NCBI RefSeq assembly: GCF_034424625.1 | Contig: NZ_CP139976.1 | Span: forward strand, 2,542,001 to 2,606,000 | Origin: Janthinobacterium lividum | GTDB taxonomy: Bacteria > Pseudomonadota > Gammaproteobacteria > Burkholderiales > Burkholderiaceae_D | Direction of reading: 5' to 3' | Length of the DNA stretch: 64,000 nucleotides | Shown here: in pieces, positions 23,834 through 33,034 of the stretch | Layout of the letters: each line of letters opens with the position of its first letter | How positions within the stretch are numbered: position 1 is the first letter of the stretch | Program-made: the position numbers and the translations under genes | The notes under the pieces: generated by a model | What the model saw: only the letters and a program-made list of their open reading frames with translations | Databases searched by the model: none | Told to the model about the DNA's origin: nothing

Positions 23834-24733
23834 CTACCGTTCCTGCTCCAGGCGCGCCTCGAGCACGGTGCGCGCCGTCGCCACGTAGGCGCGGCAGGCC
23901 TGCGGGTCGATGAACGCCTCGCTGCCGGCCGTGGCACTCGCTTCCAGCCGCTCCCACAGCTGCGACGCCTCCGGGTGGGCGGAGATCAGCACGTCGCAAG
24001 GCAGTTTTTCCAGGGTCTCGAAGCTGCGGCGCAAGTCCGCCACCGCGTTCGGATATTCGCTGCTGGCGCTGAACTTGAAACCGGGACGCGAGACGGCGTT
24101 GAGGCTGTCCGCGTAGACCATGTTCAGGCAGCGGGGGCCGTCGCACGATTGCCACGTCCAGCTCAAGCCTCCGGGCGTGTGGCCCGGCGTGGCGTGCGCC
24201 GTCAGGTTGACGGGACCGACGTTGAACCGGCCGCCGTCGCGCGCCAGGCGCATGTCCTTGACGGGCGGGTACTTGGGCAGCGCGTGGTATTGCGGGTCGT
24301 CCGGCCCCACTTCGCCCGACGCCAGGTCCAGCGCCGCCGACGGGCTGGCGGCCACCAGCGCATTGCTGCGCTGCTGCAGTTCGGCCAGGCCACCCGCATG
24401 GTCGATATGGCCGTGCGAATTGAGGATCAGCTTGACGTCCTCGATGCGAAAACCCAGCGTGCCGATATTGGCGCTGATCTTGGGCGCCGATTCCGGCAAG
24501 CCGCCGTCGATCAGCACGTGGCCCTGCGGCGACGTCACCAGCACGGAACTGAGGCCTTTGACGCCCACATAATAGGTATTGCCGAAGATGCGAAAGGGGG
24601 CCTGGTCCGCATTCCAGGTGGCGCAGACATCGCAGCCAGGCGTCGGCGGCGTGACTGGCGCTTGCGCCAATGCCAGGGAGCCATGGCCTGCCAGCAGCGC
24701 CAGTGCCAGCGCGCGCGTAAGAGTGGGGGGCAT
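23834..24733 (-). CDS. Subclass B3 metallo-beta-lactamase
   Basis: A 299-residue exported di-zinc hydrolase. A signal peptide ends near residue 23. The zinc ligands are complete for subclass B3: HGHIDH (His107, His109, Asp111, His112), His185 in the PGHTPGG loop and His253 in SAHPE. Paired cysteines near the C-terminus (246 and 280) fit the conserved B3 disulfide. Such enzymes hydrolyse penicillins, cephalosporins and carbapenems; THIN-B of Janthinobacterium lividum is the well-known relative. No mobile element adjoins, so it looks intrinsic. AAGGAT precedes the ATG at 24733. Activity is an inference from the ligands. Confidence 0.87.
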   Translation of the reverse strand: MPPTLTRALALALLAGHGSLALAQAPVTPPTPGCDVCATWNADQAPFRIFGNTYYVGVKGLSSVLVTSPQGHVLIDGGLPESAPKISANIGTLGFRIEDVKLILNSHGHIDHAGGLAELQQRSNALVAASPSAALDLASGEVGPDDPQYHALPKYPPVKDMRLARDGGRFNVGPVNLTAHATPGHTPGGLSWTWQSCDGPRCLNMVYADSLNAVSRPGFKFSASSEYPNAVADLRRSFETLEKLPCDVLISAHPEASQLWERLEASATAGSEAFIDPQACRAYVATARTVLEARLEQER

Positions 24734-24798
24734 TGCGATCCTTATCCGTGGTGCCAGGGTGGCATATGCTGACATGGAACGGGGCGCGACGCAAATGG

Positions 24799-25614
24799 TC
24801 ACAAGGATGCGGGCGGTGTACCGGCGGCATCAAGGTACACCAGTTCTATCAGGGTATCGTCCGCATAGCGGGTGTCGCCCAAGGGGGCCAGGAAGGACGT
24901 GCCGCCATTTTTCACCTGCAGCGCGACGCGGCGCTCGCCATCGAGCAGGGTGGCGCTGGCGATGGCCGGATCGCTGTACGTGCTCATCTTGAGTTCAATG
25001 GCGGAGCACCAGTCGGTGGTGCGCAGCTTGGTGGCGACCAGGGTGCGTAGCAAGAAGGGCGTCTCTTTCTTGGCAATGGCGATGCCGACCTGGCACTGCA
25101 GGCGCAGGTCGCCCAGGCGGCGCATGCCGGGCGGTACGTCGTCGCTGCGGACGCTGGCTTGCCAGCGGAACCGGTCTTTTTTCTGGTTGGTGACCAGGTC
25201 CGCGTCGTCGCTGTCGGCTTGCGCGCTGCGGGGCAGCACAAAGCTGCCATCGGCAGACAGGGGCACGCTGATCGCCGTCTCGTTGCCGACGATGCGCAAG
25301 GTTGCGTCCCGCAGGGCATCGGCCGCGACACCGGGGGCGGGAATCAGCTGGAAGCGCACTTCGCGTGCCCTGGGCGCCAGTGCATGGTGATCGTCAAAGG
25401 CATCGAGGCCGGCGGCCATCACGCGGTAGGACTTGAGTTCCGGGTTGCGGATGCTGCTGACGTGGACGGACTGGCTGGTGTCGGCCGGCGCGGCCCGCTC
25501 GTCGTTTTGCGCGGCGGCCTGGCCACCGCACAGCAGGCTGGCGGCCAGGACGCCGCAGGCGAGGAGGGTAGCTGGTTTGTCTGGAGACGAAAAGGAATGC
25601 ACGCACTTGCCCAT
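24799..25614 (-). CDS. Exported hypothetical protein
   Basis: A 271-residue protein with an N-terminal signal peptide (LLACGVLAASLLCGGQAAAQ). The mature part is beta-rich and acidic, with an early motif SIRNPELKSYRVMAAGLDAFDDH and scattered Cys residues. I recognise no enzyme family, and it reads as a conserved Oxalobacteraceae hypothetical. The start of the next gene downstream (the beta-lactamase) lies 65 bases past the stop, so the two could share a transcript. A GTG four codons downstream is an alternative start. Confidence 0.68.
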   Translation of the reverse strand: MGKCVHSFSSPDKPATLLACGVLAASLLCGGQAAAQNDERAAPADTSQSVHVSSIRNPELKSYRVMAAGLDAFDDHHALAPRAREVRFQLIPAPGVAADALRDATLRIVGNETAISVPLSADGSFVLPRSAQADSDDADLVTNQKKDRFRWQASVRSDDVPPGMRRLGDLRLQCQVGIAIAKKETPFLLRTLVATKLRTTDWCSAIELKMSTYSDPAIASATLLDGERRVALQVKNGGTSFLAPLGDTRYADDTLIELVYLDAAGTPPASL

Positions 25615-25674
25615 GTATTATTAACACGGCAAGCTAACATGAATGGCAGGGCTTGTCACTGCCCCGCCTGGCAT

Positions 25675-27066
25675 TCATGCGGCGGCCAGGGTGGCGCTGT
25701 CCGGTGCGATGCTGACCTGCCGGCCCGCGTGATCGGCGGGCAGGCGGGGGCCCTGGCCGAAGACCTTGTGGCGCAAGCTGCCTTCCTCGTATTGGGTGCG
25801 GTAGCGGCCGCGCCGCTGCAGTTCCGGCACGATGTGTTCCACCACGTCGGCCATGCTGTCGTGGGCCACGGCGAAGGCGAGGTTGAAGCCGTCGATGCCC
25901 GTCTCGTCGAGCCAGTTTTCCAGCTGGTCGGCCACCTGGCGCGCATCGCCCACCAGCACCGGGCCGCGTCCGCCCAGGCCGATGTATTCGGCCGCTTCGC
26001 GTACCGTCCATGTGCGACTCGGGTCGGCCTGGCTGAACGAGGCCAGCGCCGAGCGGCCGGCCGGGGAATCGATGTAGTCGATGGTGGCGTCGAGCGGGTA
26101 GCGGCTGAAATCGACGCCCGTCCAGCCGGACAGCAGCACGAGGGCCGCCTCGATATTCACGTGGCGCAGGTAGTCGGCATGCTTGGCGCGCGCTTCTTCC
26201 TCTGTGGCGCCCGTGATGACCAGCGCCTGCGCGTAGATCAGCAGCGCGTCGCCATCGCGGCCGGCCTGCCGCACGGCGGCGCGCAGGTCGTCGGCGTAGC
26301 GTTTCACAACCGTCTTGCTGGGGCCACTGACAAAGGTGGCTTCCGCATGGCGCGCCGCGAAGCGCGTGCCGCGCGGCGAGGTACCCGCCTGGTACAGCAG
26401 GGGCGTGCGCTGCGGCGACGGCTCGCACAAATGGATGCCGGGCACCTGGTAGTGGCGCCCGGCATGGTTGATTGGATGGACTCTGGCCGGATCGGCATAG
26501 ATGCCGCGTGTCTTGTCGTTGACGACGGCGTCGTCGTCCCAGCTTTTTTCCCACAGCTTGTAGACGACGTCGAGGTATTCGTCGGCCAGGTCGTAGCGCT
26601 CGTCGTGGCCCAGTTGCTGGCCCAGGCCCAGGTTGCGCGCCGCGCTATCGAGATAGCCGGTGACGATATTCCAGCCGATGCGCCCGCCAGTCAGGTGGTC
26701 GAGGGTGGACATGCGCCGCGCGAACGTGTACGGATGTTCATAGGTGAGGGCGCAGGTGACGCCGAAACCCAGGTGCGTGGTCGCCTGCGCCATGATGGGC
26801 ACGAGGGCCAGCGGGTCGTTCAGCGGCACCTGCACGCCGTGTTCCAGGGCCGCATCGAGGCTGCCCCGGTACACGTCATACACGCCCAGCACGTCGGCCA
26901 GGAACACCGCGTCGAACAGACCCGCTTCTAGCAGCCGCGCCAGTTCCGTCCAGTGCTGCGGATCGGTATAGCGGTGGCTGCGGTCGCGCGCATGCGTCCA
27001 CAGGCCCGGCGACTGGTGGCCGACGGTATTCATCTGGAAGGCGTTGAAGCGTATCGTCTTTGCCAT
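25675..27066 (-). CDS. LLM class flavin-dependent monooxygenase (NtaA/SnaA/DszA type)
   Basis: A 463-residue FMNH2-dependent oxygenase of the luciferase-like family. The start (AKTIRFNAFQMNTVGHQSPG, then LWTHARDRSHRYTD) and the segment AGTSPRGTRFAARHAEATF are typical of the NtaA/SnaA/DszA group, which oxidises thioethers, sulfones or nitrilotriacetate. It needs an external flavin reductase, perhaps the SsuE at 29387-30007. It lies 3 bases after the MetQ-like gene in the same operon, which points to organosulfur oxidation. Confidence 0.85.
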   Translation of the reverse strand: MAKTIRFNAFQMNTVGHQSPGLWTHARDRSHRYTDPQHWTELARLLEAGLFDAVFLADVLGVYDVYRGSLDAALEHGVQVPLNDPLALVPIMAQATTHLGFGVTCALTYEHPYTFARRMSTLDHLTGGRIGWNIVTGYLDSAARNLGLGQQLGHDERYDLADEYLDVVYKLWEKSWDDDAVVNDKTRGIYADPARVHPINHAGRHYQVPGIHLCEPSPQRTPLLYQAGTSPRGTRFAARHAEATFVSGPSKTVVKRYADDLRAAVRQAGRDGDALLIYAQALVITGATEEEARAKHADYLRHVNIEAALVLLSGWTGVDFSRYPLDATIDYIDSPAGRSALASFSQADPSRTWTVREAAEYIGLGGRGPVLVGDARQVADQLENWLDETGIDGFNLAFAVAHDSMADVVEHIVPELQRRGRYRTQYEEGSLRHKVFGQGPRLPADHAGRQVSIAPDSATLAAA

Positions 27067-27069
27067 GGC

Positions 27070-27897
27070 TTACTTGGCCGCCGTCTGCAAGGCTTGCTGG
27101 TAGTCGGGTTTCGAATAGCCGGCAAAGTGTTTATTCGTGATGTCGAGGAATTCGCGCGAGCGGTAGGCGGCCGCCAGGTCTTTTGCGAACTGCTTGTCCT
27201 TGTCCGCCGTGCGCACGGCTACCAGGTTGATGTAGTTGGGCGAGATTTTCTCGGCCACCAGCGCGTCCGTCAGTTTCAGCCCCGACGCCAGCGCGTAATT
27301 GCCGTTGATGAAGGAGTAGTCGGTGTCGCCCAGCGAGCGTGGCAGCTGTGCCGCTTCCAGCGGCAGCAGCTTGATTTTCCTGGTGTTGACGGCGATATCC
27401 TTTTCCGACGCGCGCACGGGGTCGAAGCTGGCGCGCAGCTTGATCCAGCCCAGCTGGTCGAGCAGCACCAGCGCGCGTGCCTGGTTGGTCGGATCGTTCG
27501 GCAAGCCCACCGTCGTGCCTTCCTTCACGTCGTCCAGGGTCTTGTGCTTCTTGCTGTAGATGGCAATCGGCGCCGTGGGGATCGTGATCAGGTCCGTCAG
27601 GGCCAGCTTGTGCTCCAGCGCGAATTTCTTCAGGTAGACGATGTGCTGGAAGACGTTGGCGTCCAGCGAACCCTCGGCCAGCGCGAAGTTCGGCTGGATG
27701 TAGTCGTTGAATTCCACCAGCTTGACCTTGTAGCCCTGCTTTTCCAGGATGGGCTTGATGCCCAGCTTGATCTGGTCCGCGTACGGCCCGGCGCTGGTGC
27801 CGATGGTGATGTCCTTCGGGTCCTTGGCGTGGGCGAAGGTGGCCGTCAAGGCCAGGGTCAGGGCGCTGAGGAGGATGCTGCGGCGGGCGATGGTCAT
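27070..27897 (-). CDS. MetQ/NlpA family substrate-binding protein
   Basis: A 275-residue periplasmic binding protein with a signal peptide and the NlpA/MetQ fold. Landmarks include KDITIGTSAGPYADQIKLGI near the start and NYALASGLKLTDALVAE in the middle. Such proteins deliver methionine or related sulfur compounds to MetNI. No MetN or MetI gene is nearby, so this subunit probably serves a transporter encoded elsewhere. AAGGAG precedes the ATG. It sits between two flavin-dependent enzymes of the sulfur operon, so an organosulfur ligand is more likely than methionine itself. Confidence 0.85.
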   Translation of the reverse strand: MTIARRSILLSALTLALTATFAHAKDPKDITIGTSAGPYADQIKLGIKPILEKQGYKVKLVEFNDYIQPNFALAEGSLDANVFQHIVYLKKFALEHKLALTDLITIPTAPIAIYSKKHKTLDDVKEGTTVGLPNDPTNQARALVLLDQLGWIKLRASFDPVRASEKDIAVNTRKIKLLPLEAAQLPRSLGDTDYSFINGNYALASGLKLTDALVAEKISPNYINLVAVRTADKDKQFAKDLAAAYRSREFLDITNKHFAGYSKPDYQQALQTAAK

Positions 27898-27918
27898 GGT
27901 GGCTCCTTGGTGGGTGAA

Positions 27919-29133
27919 TTATGAATACGCGGTTGGTTCGGGCACCGTGCCGGTCAAGGCAAAGCGTCCCAGGTCGCGCAGCTTGTAGTCGATGGGGTCG
28001 TGCAGGGTATGCACGCGCACGTTGCGCCAGAAACGGTCGTAGCCATACTGGGCCGAGGTGGAACGGGCGCCCGTCAGTTCGAACATCTGGCTGCTGATTT
28101 CCAGCCCAGCCTTGTGCGCCAGGCACTTGGCTTCGGCCACGGCCACGGCCAGCAAGCCCCGTTCGCGCGCCGTCACCAGCGCGCCCTTGCGGAACACCTT
28201 TTCCAGTTCCTGCGCCGCCGCGTCGGCCAGCACTTGCGCGGGACGCAGCAAGAGCCACAGCTGGCCGTAGCGGTGCTGCACCAATGGGTCGTCCGTTGCC
28301 TTGGCCACGCCCGAGGCAAACCAGGCTTTCGCCTGCTCGTCCGTGTACCGGCGCGCCGCCTCGAACGCGCCTTCGGCGATGCCCAGATAGAGGTTGGCCA
28401 TGATCAGTTGCGCGATCTGCGAGCGCACGGTGGCTTGCGGCGTGGCGGCCTGCGCGGGCGCTTGCAGCACCAGTTCGCGCGGCAGGGCGACGCCGTGGAA
28501 ATGCACATTGCCGCTGTCCGTCTGGCGCTGGCCGAAGGCATCCCAGTCCGCCTGCACGGTGACGCCATCCTGGCGCGTGGGCAGGGCGGCGATCAGCGCC
28601 GTTTGCGTGGGCGCATGCCAGGCGGAGACGGTCAGCCAGTCCGACCCCACGGAACCGGAAGAAAAGCTCTTGATGCCGTCGAGGGTGAAACCGTCGTCAC
28701 TGTCGGCCGCGGTGACCCGTTTGTCGAGGGGATTCAAGGCATTGCCCCAGAACAGGCGCTCGTCGACCGTCAAGGCGAGCAGGCGGCGCTGCTGCTGCGC
28801 GCTGCCATACAGCTGCAGGCCGGCCAGCTGCAGGTGGTGGAAGCCGAAGACATGCGCCAGTGCGCTGTCGGCCCGCGCCAGGATGCGGATCACCTGGTAC
28901 ACGAGGGGCCACGACGCGCCCTGGCCGCCGAATTCCACGGGGATCGACAAGGTGAGCAAACCCGACTCGCGCAGCCATTCGCGTTCCTGCGCAGCGTGCC
29001 CGCCGGCCTGGTCGCGGGCATTGGCCGTTTCAGCCAGGCGCGCGGCCAGCGACGTGGCGATGCTGATGGCGTCCTGCAGGGGTTCCGGCACAGGTGGCTG
29101 GGGACGGGCGGCATGGAGAAAAACGCTAGACAT
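27919..29133 (-). CDS. Acyl-CoA dehydrogenase-like flavin oxidoreductase (SfnB/DszC type)
   Basis: A 404-residue flavoprotein of the acyl-CoA dehydrogenase fold used as a flavin-dependent monooxygenase, as in DszC or SfnB of organosulfur metabolism. Early helices lead to LTLSIPVEFGGQGASWPLVY and then FGFHHLQLAGLQLYG. The C-terminal region has EAKCLAHKAGLEISSQMFEL. The catalytic Glu of true dehydrogenases is not evident. The ATG at 29133 has CTGGAA about 8 bases upstream; another ATG at 29142 is in frame. It is the first gene of the minus-strand sulfur operon. Confidence 0.82.
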   Translation of the reverse strand: MSSVFLHAARPQPPVPEPLQDAISIATSLAARLAETANARDQAGGHAAQEREWLRESGLLTLSIPVEFGGQGASWPLVYQVIRILARADSALAHVFGFHHLQLAGLQLYGSAQQQRRLLALTVDERLFWGNALNPLDKRVTAADSDDGFTLDGIKSFSSGSVGSDWLTVSAWHAPTQTALIAALPTRQDGVTVQADWDAFGQRQTDSGNVHFHGVALPRELVLQAPAQAATPQATVRSQIAQLIMANLYLGIAEGAFEAARRYTDEQAKAWFASGVAKATDDPLVQHRYGQLWLLLRPAQVLADAAAQELEKVFRKGALVTARERGLLAVAVAEAKCLAHKAGLEISSQMFELTGARSTSAQYGYDRFWRNVRVHTLHDPIDYKLRDLGRFALTGTVPEPTAYS

Positions 29134-29386
29134 GGGTGACATTCCAGAAAGACGATGACGCCGATATTGCACCGCCAGGCACGCGCCGTACACGAAGAAA
29201 ACCGCGCATGGATATGCGAAAAAAGCCGCGCAAGGAGCGGCGACTTCGCTTGCGGGGCGTCAGGCCTGGATAGTCAAAAAACGCATATCGAAGCGCGAAA
29301 GCATTCGTTTTACACGGCTGCTGATGGCGATAGGCTGCAAGCATCCGAGTAACTCCAATCCGACAACGTACAGGGACGGGCATCAC
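29134..29386. promoter_or_regulatory. Divergent control region of the sulfur locus
   Basis: A 253-base spacer between the SfnB-like operon and ssuE, with AT-rich tracts and the near-inverted pair GATATGC (about 29212-29218) and GCATATC (about 29283-29289). CysB, Cbl or SsuR-type control under sulfate limitation is expected here from known ssu and sfn loci, but no site can be assigned by eye. Confidence 0.5.
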
Positions 29387-30007
29387 ATGAGCATCTTGTT
29401 ATTGGGCGGTAGCCCGCAACTCCCATCGAGTTCCAGCCGTCTGCTGCTGCATATCGGCGAACAGCTGGCGCTGCAGGGCCATAGCTACGCCAAGCTGCAT
29501 GTGCGCGACTTGCCGGCACAAGCCTTGCTGCTGGCCGACTACGACGACGCGGCGATTGCCCGCGCCGTGCGCGACGTGGCTGACGCGGACGCCATCGTGA
29601 TCGCCACGCCCATCTACAAGGCTTCATATACCGGCTTGCTGAAAGCCTTCCTCGACCTGTTGCCGCAAGATGGCCTGGCCGGCAAGCTGGTGCTGCCGCT
29701 GGCCACGGGCGGCGGCCATGCCCACACCCTGGCGCTCGACTATGCGCTGCGTCCCGTGCTGCATGCGCTGGGCGCCAAGCAAGTCTTCACCAGCATCTAT
29801 GCCAATGCGCAGCAGCTGGCGTGGCATGAAGAGCGGGGCCTGAGCCTGGATGCGCCGATTGCCGAACGCGTGCAGGCCGGCATCGAGGAACTCTCCACCG
29901 GCCTGTTCGTGCTGCAGGGACAGCGCCCGTCCGCGCCGGCCGATATCCCGTTGCCCGTGCGTTCGCTGCAAGACCAGCCTTACGCGCCCCAGTATCAAGC
30001 CGCCTGA
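29387..30007 (+). CDS. ssuE: NADPH-dependent FMN reductase SsuE
   Basis: A 206-residue flavodoxin-like reductase that supplies FMNH2 to SsuD. Landmarks are SILLLGGSPQLPSSSSRLLL at the phosphate-binding loop and IVIATPIYKASYTGLLKAFL, diagnostic of SsuE. The ATG at 29387 was chosen because GGGACGGG lies upstream and the loop starts there; earlier codons are not protein-like. First gene of ssuEADCB. It may also reduce flavin for the LLM monooxygenase and the SfnB-like enzyme on the opposite strand. Confidence 0.9.
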   Translation: MSILLLGGSPQLPSSSSRLLLHIGEQLALQGHSYAKLHVRDLPAQALLLADYDDAAIARAVRDVADADAIVIATPIYKASYTGLLKAFLDLLPQDGLAGKLVLPLATGGGHAHTLALDYALRPVLHALGAKQVFTSIYANAQQLAWHEERGLSLDAPIAERVQAGIEELSTGLFVLQGQRPSAPADIPLPVRSLQDQPYAPQYQAA

Positions 30008-30031
30008 TTATTCACCGACCAAGGAACTGCC

Positions 30032-31030
30032 ATGACACACCGCCACGCACAACGACTCTCGCGCCGTACCACCCTGGGCCTGCTGTTTGCCGCCGCCGCG
30101 GGCGTGATGGCGGCCGGCATGCCGGCCGCGGCGCAGGCGCAGGCCAAGGGGGAGGTCCGCATCGGTTACCAGAAATACGGCACGTTGACCCTGCTCAAAG
30201 GGCGCGGCACGCTGGAAAAACGCCTGGCAGAGCAGGGCGTGGGCGTGAAATGGACGGAGTTCCCGGCCGGTCCCGTGCTGCTGGAAGGCCTCAACGTGGG
30301 CAGCATCGACTTCGGCACCGTGGGCGAGGCGCCGCCGATCTTTGCCCAGGCGGCCGGCGCGAATCTGGTGTATGTCGGCAATGAGCCGGCGTCGCCGGCC
30401 AGCGAAGCCATCGTCGTGCCCAAGGGTTCCGGCCTGCGCACCTTGGCCGACTTGAAGGGCAAGAAAATCGCCCTGAACAAGGGCTCGAACGTGCATTACC
30501 TGTTATTGAAGGCGCTGGAAAAGGCCGGTGTCGCGTACGCCGACATCCAGCCCGTGTTCCTGCCGCCGGCCGATGCGCGCGCCGCCTTCGAGCGGGGCAG
30601 CGTGGACGCGTGGGCCATCTGGGATCCGTTCCTGGCGGCCGCCGAAAAGCAGCTGGGTGCCCGCGTCCTGGCCGATGGCAAGGGCCTGGTGGCGAACTAC
30701 CAGTTCTACCTGGCCTCGCGCACGTATGCGGAAAAAAATCCCGAGATCCTGCGCATCGTGCTCGATGAAGTGGCCAAGGTCGATGACTGGGGCCGCAACA
30801 ATCCGGAAGAAGTGGCGACGATCCTCGCCGCGCAGACGGGCTTGAGCAAGGATGTCGTGGCGCTGGCCGCTTCGCGCTATGCGTATGGCGTCAAACCCGT
30901 GTCGGTCGATGTCATCGCTTCGCAGCAAAGGGTGGCGGACGCGTTTTCCAGCCTGAAGCTGATTCCGAAACCGATCGTCGTCAAGGACGCGCTGCTGCCG
31001 GCGCGCCAGCTGGCCACCAGCACAAAATAA
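30032..31030 (+). CDS. ssuA: Aliphatic sulfonate ABC transporter binding protein SsuA
   Basis: A 332-residue periplasmic binding protein with a twin-arginine-like signal start (LSRRTTLGLLFAAAAG). It binds alkanesulfonates or taurine-like compounds for import. Characteristic stretches are EVRIGYQKYGTLTLLKGRGT, SIDFGTVGEAPPIFAQAAGA and VDAWAIWDPFLAAAE. AAGGAA precedes the ATG. It is followed by ssuD, ssuC and ssuB on the same strand. Confidence 0.92.
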   Translation: MTHRHAQRLSRRTTLGLLFAAAAGVMAAGMPAAAQAQAKGEVRIGYQKYGTLTLLKGRGTLEKRLAEQGVGVKWTEFPAGPVLLEGLNVGSIDFGTVGEAPPIFAQAAGANLVYVGNEPASPASEAIVVPKGSGLRTLADLKGKKIALNKGSNVHYLLLKALEKAGVAYADIQPVFLPPADARAAFERGSVDAWAIWDPFLAAAEKQLGARVLADGKGLVANYQFYLASRTYAEKNPEILRIVLDEVAKVDDWGRNNPEEVATILAAQTGLSKDVVALAASRYAYGVKPVSVDVIASQQRVADAFSSLKLIPKPIVVKDALLPARQLATSTK

Positions 31031-31063
31031 ACAAGCAAAGAAACAAGCAAAGGAAAGCACGCC

Positions 31064-32224
31064 ATGTCATTGAATGTCTTCTGGTTCATCCCTACCCACG
31101 GCGACAGCCGCTACCTGGGCACGTCGCAGGGCGCGCGCCCCGTCGATGCCGATTATTTGCGTCAGGTGGCGGTGGCCGCCGACACGCTTGGCTACGACGG
31201 CGTGCTGCTGCCCACGGGCCGCTCCTGCGAGGACGCGTGGGTGGTGGCGTCGTCGCTGATCAGCGTGACGCAAAAGCTCAAATTCCTCGTGGCCATCCGC
31301 CCCGGCCTGTCCACGCCCGGCCTGGCCGTGCGCATGGCGTCCACCTTTGACCGCCTGTCGAACGGGCGCCTCTTGATCAATGTCGTCACGGGCGGCGACC
31401 AGGGCGAGCTGGAAGCGGACGGCCTGTTTGCCGACCACGCCAAGCGCTATGAAATTTCCGATGAATTCATCAAGGTGTGGCGCGCCACCCTGGCGGGCGA
31501 GGGCGGCGCGGCCGGCTACGATTTCGAGGGCAAGCATATCCAGGTAAAGGGCGCGAAAACCCTGTACCCGCCCGTGCAGAAACCGTATCCGCCCCTGTAT
31601 TTCGGCGGCTCGTCCGAGCCGGCGCATGAACTGGCGGCCGAGCAGATGGACGTGTACCTGACGTGGGGCGAGCCGCCGGCCGCCGTGGCCGAGAAAATCG
31701 CCGACATCCGCGCGCGCGCCGCGAAAAAAGGCCGCACAGTCCGGTTTGGCATCCGATTGCACGTGATCGTGCGCGAAACCAACGAGGCGGCCTGGCGCGC
31801 GGCCGATGAACTGATCAGTCACCTGGACGATGACATCATCGCCAAGGCGCAGGCGGCCTTCGGCAAGATGGATTCCGTGGGCCAGCAGCGCATGGCGGCC
31901 TTGCATGGCGGGCGGCGCGACAAGCTCGAAGTGTCGCCGAATCTCTGGGCCGGCGTGGGCCTGGTGCGCGGCGGCGCGGGCACGGCCCTGGTCGGCGACG
32001 GCCCGACCGTGGTGGCGCGCATGCAGGAATACGCGGACCTGGGCATCGATACCTTCATTTTCTCCGGTTATCCGCACCTGGAAGAGTCGTACCGCTTCGC
32101 CGAACTGGTATTTCCGCTGCTGGGCAAGGGCAAGGCCTTGGGTGAGCAGTCACTGACGGGGCCCTTCGGCGAAGTCATGGCCAGCAATATCGTGCCGGCC
32201 GCGCCGCAGAAAAAGGCGGCCTGA
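31064..32224 (+). CDS. ssuD: Alkanesulfonate monooxygenase SsuD
   Basis: A 386-residue FMNH2-dependent oxygenase that splits alkanesulfonates into aldehyde and sulfite. It starts [20 protein letters not shown], the SsuD signature, and carries [17 protein letters not shown] and [18 protein letters not shown]; the Arg and His residues of these stretches line the active site. AAAGGAAAG precedes the ATG. Its stop is one base before the ssuC start. Reduced flavin comes from SsuE. Confidence 0.93.
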   Translation: MSLNVFWFIPTHGDSRYLGTSQGARPVDADYLRQVAVAADTLGYDGVLLPTGRSCEDAWVVASSLISVTQKLKFLVAIRPGLSTPGLAVRMASTFDRLSNGRLLINVVTGGDQGELEADGLFADHAKRYEISDEFIKVWRATLAGEGGAAGYDFEGKHIQVKGAKTLYPPVQKPYPPLYFGGSSEPAHELAAEQMDVYLTWGEPPAAVAEKIADIRARAAKKGRTVRFGIRLHVIVRETNEAAWRAADELISHLDDDIIAKAQAAFGKMDSVGQQRMAALHGGRRDKLEVSPNLWAGVGLVRGGAGTALVGDGPTVVARMQEYADLGIDTFIFSGYPHLEESYRFAELVFPLLGKGKALGEQSLTGPFGEVMASNIVPAAPQKKAA

Positions 32225-32225
32225 G

Positions 32226-33017
32226 ATGGCGGCCGGCTCCATACAACGGGCAGGCGCCGCGCCGTGGCGTAATGCCTTGGCGCCATGGGCCTTGCCTGTG
32301 GCGCTGCTGCTGGCCTGGCAACTGGCGGCGCAGTGGGGCTGGCTGTCGAGCCGCATCCTGCCCGAGCCGTGGGCCGTGGCGAAAGCCTTCTGGCACCTGG
32401 CCGTGTCGGGCGAACTGTGGCTGCACCTGAAAACGAGCTTGTGGCGCGCGACGGTCGGTTTCGCCATCGGCGCGGGACTGGGTTTGCTGCTGGGGTTATT
32501 GACGGGCAGCTTCCGCCATGCGGAAACGCTGCTCGACACGACCCTGCAAATGGTGCGCAACATCCCCGCGCTGGCCCTGATTCCGCTGGTGATCCTGTGG
32601 TTCGGCATCGACGAGACGGCCAAGCTGTTTCTGCTGGCCGTCGGCGTGTTCTTTCCCGTCTACCTGAATACCTTCCACGGCATCCGCTCGGCCGACCAGG
32701 GCTTGATCGAAATGGCGAAAAGCTATGGCTTGTCCGGCTGGCCCTTGTACCGCGACGTGATCCTGCCGGCCGCCATGCCTTCCATTCTGGTGGGCGTGCG
32801 CTTTTCGCTGGGCCTCGTGTGGGTGCTGCTGATCGTCGCCGAAACCATCTCGGCGCAGGCCGGCATCGGCTACATGACCATGAATGCGCGCGAATTTTTG
32901 CAAACGGACGTGGTGCTGGTGGGGATACTGCTGTATGCCTTGCTGGGCAAGCTGGCCGATTTGTTCTCGCGCCGGCTGGAGCGCCACTGCCTGCGCTGGA
33001 ATCCCGCTTACCGCTAA
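32226..33017 (+). CDS. ssuC: Aliphatic sulfonate ABC transporter permease SsuC
   Basis: A 263-residue inner-membrane permease with about six helices. The coupling loop ([20 protein letters not shown], then [20 protein letters not shown]) is the EAA motif that docks on SsuB. It begins one base after the ssuD stop and its TAA overlaps the ATG of the ssuB frame (TAATG), so expression is probably coupled. Confidence 0.92.
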   Translation: MAAGSIQRAGAAPWRNALAPWALPVALLLAWQLAAQWGWLSSRILPEPWAVAKAFWHLAVSGELWLHLKTSLWRATVGFAIGAGLGLLLGLLTGSFRHAETLLDTTLQMVRNIPALALIPLVILWFGIDETAKLFLLAVGVFFPVYLNTFHGIRSADQGLIEMAKSYGLSGWPLYRDVILPAAMPSILVGVRFSLGLVWVLLIVAETISAQAGIGYMTMNAREFLQTDVVLVGILLYALLGKLADLFSRRLERHCLRWNPAYR

Positions 33018-33034
33018 TGACGAAAGAAGACACC

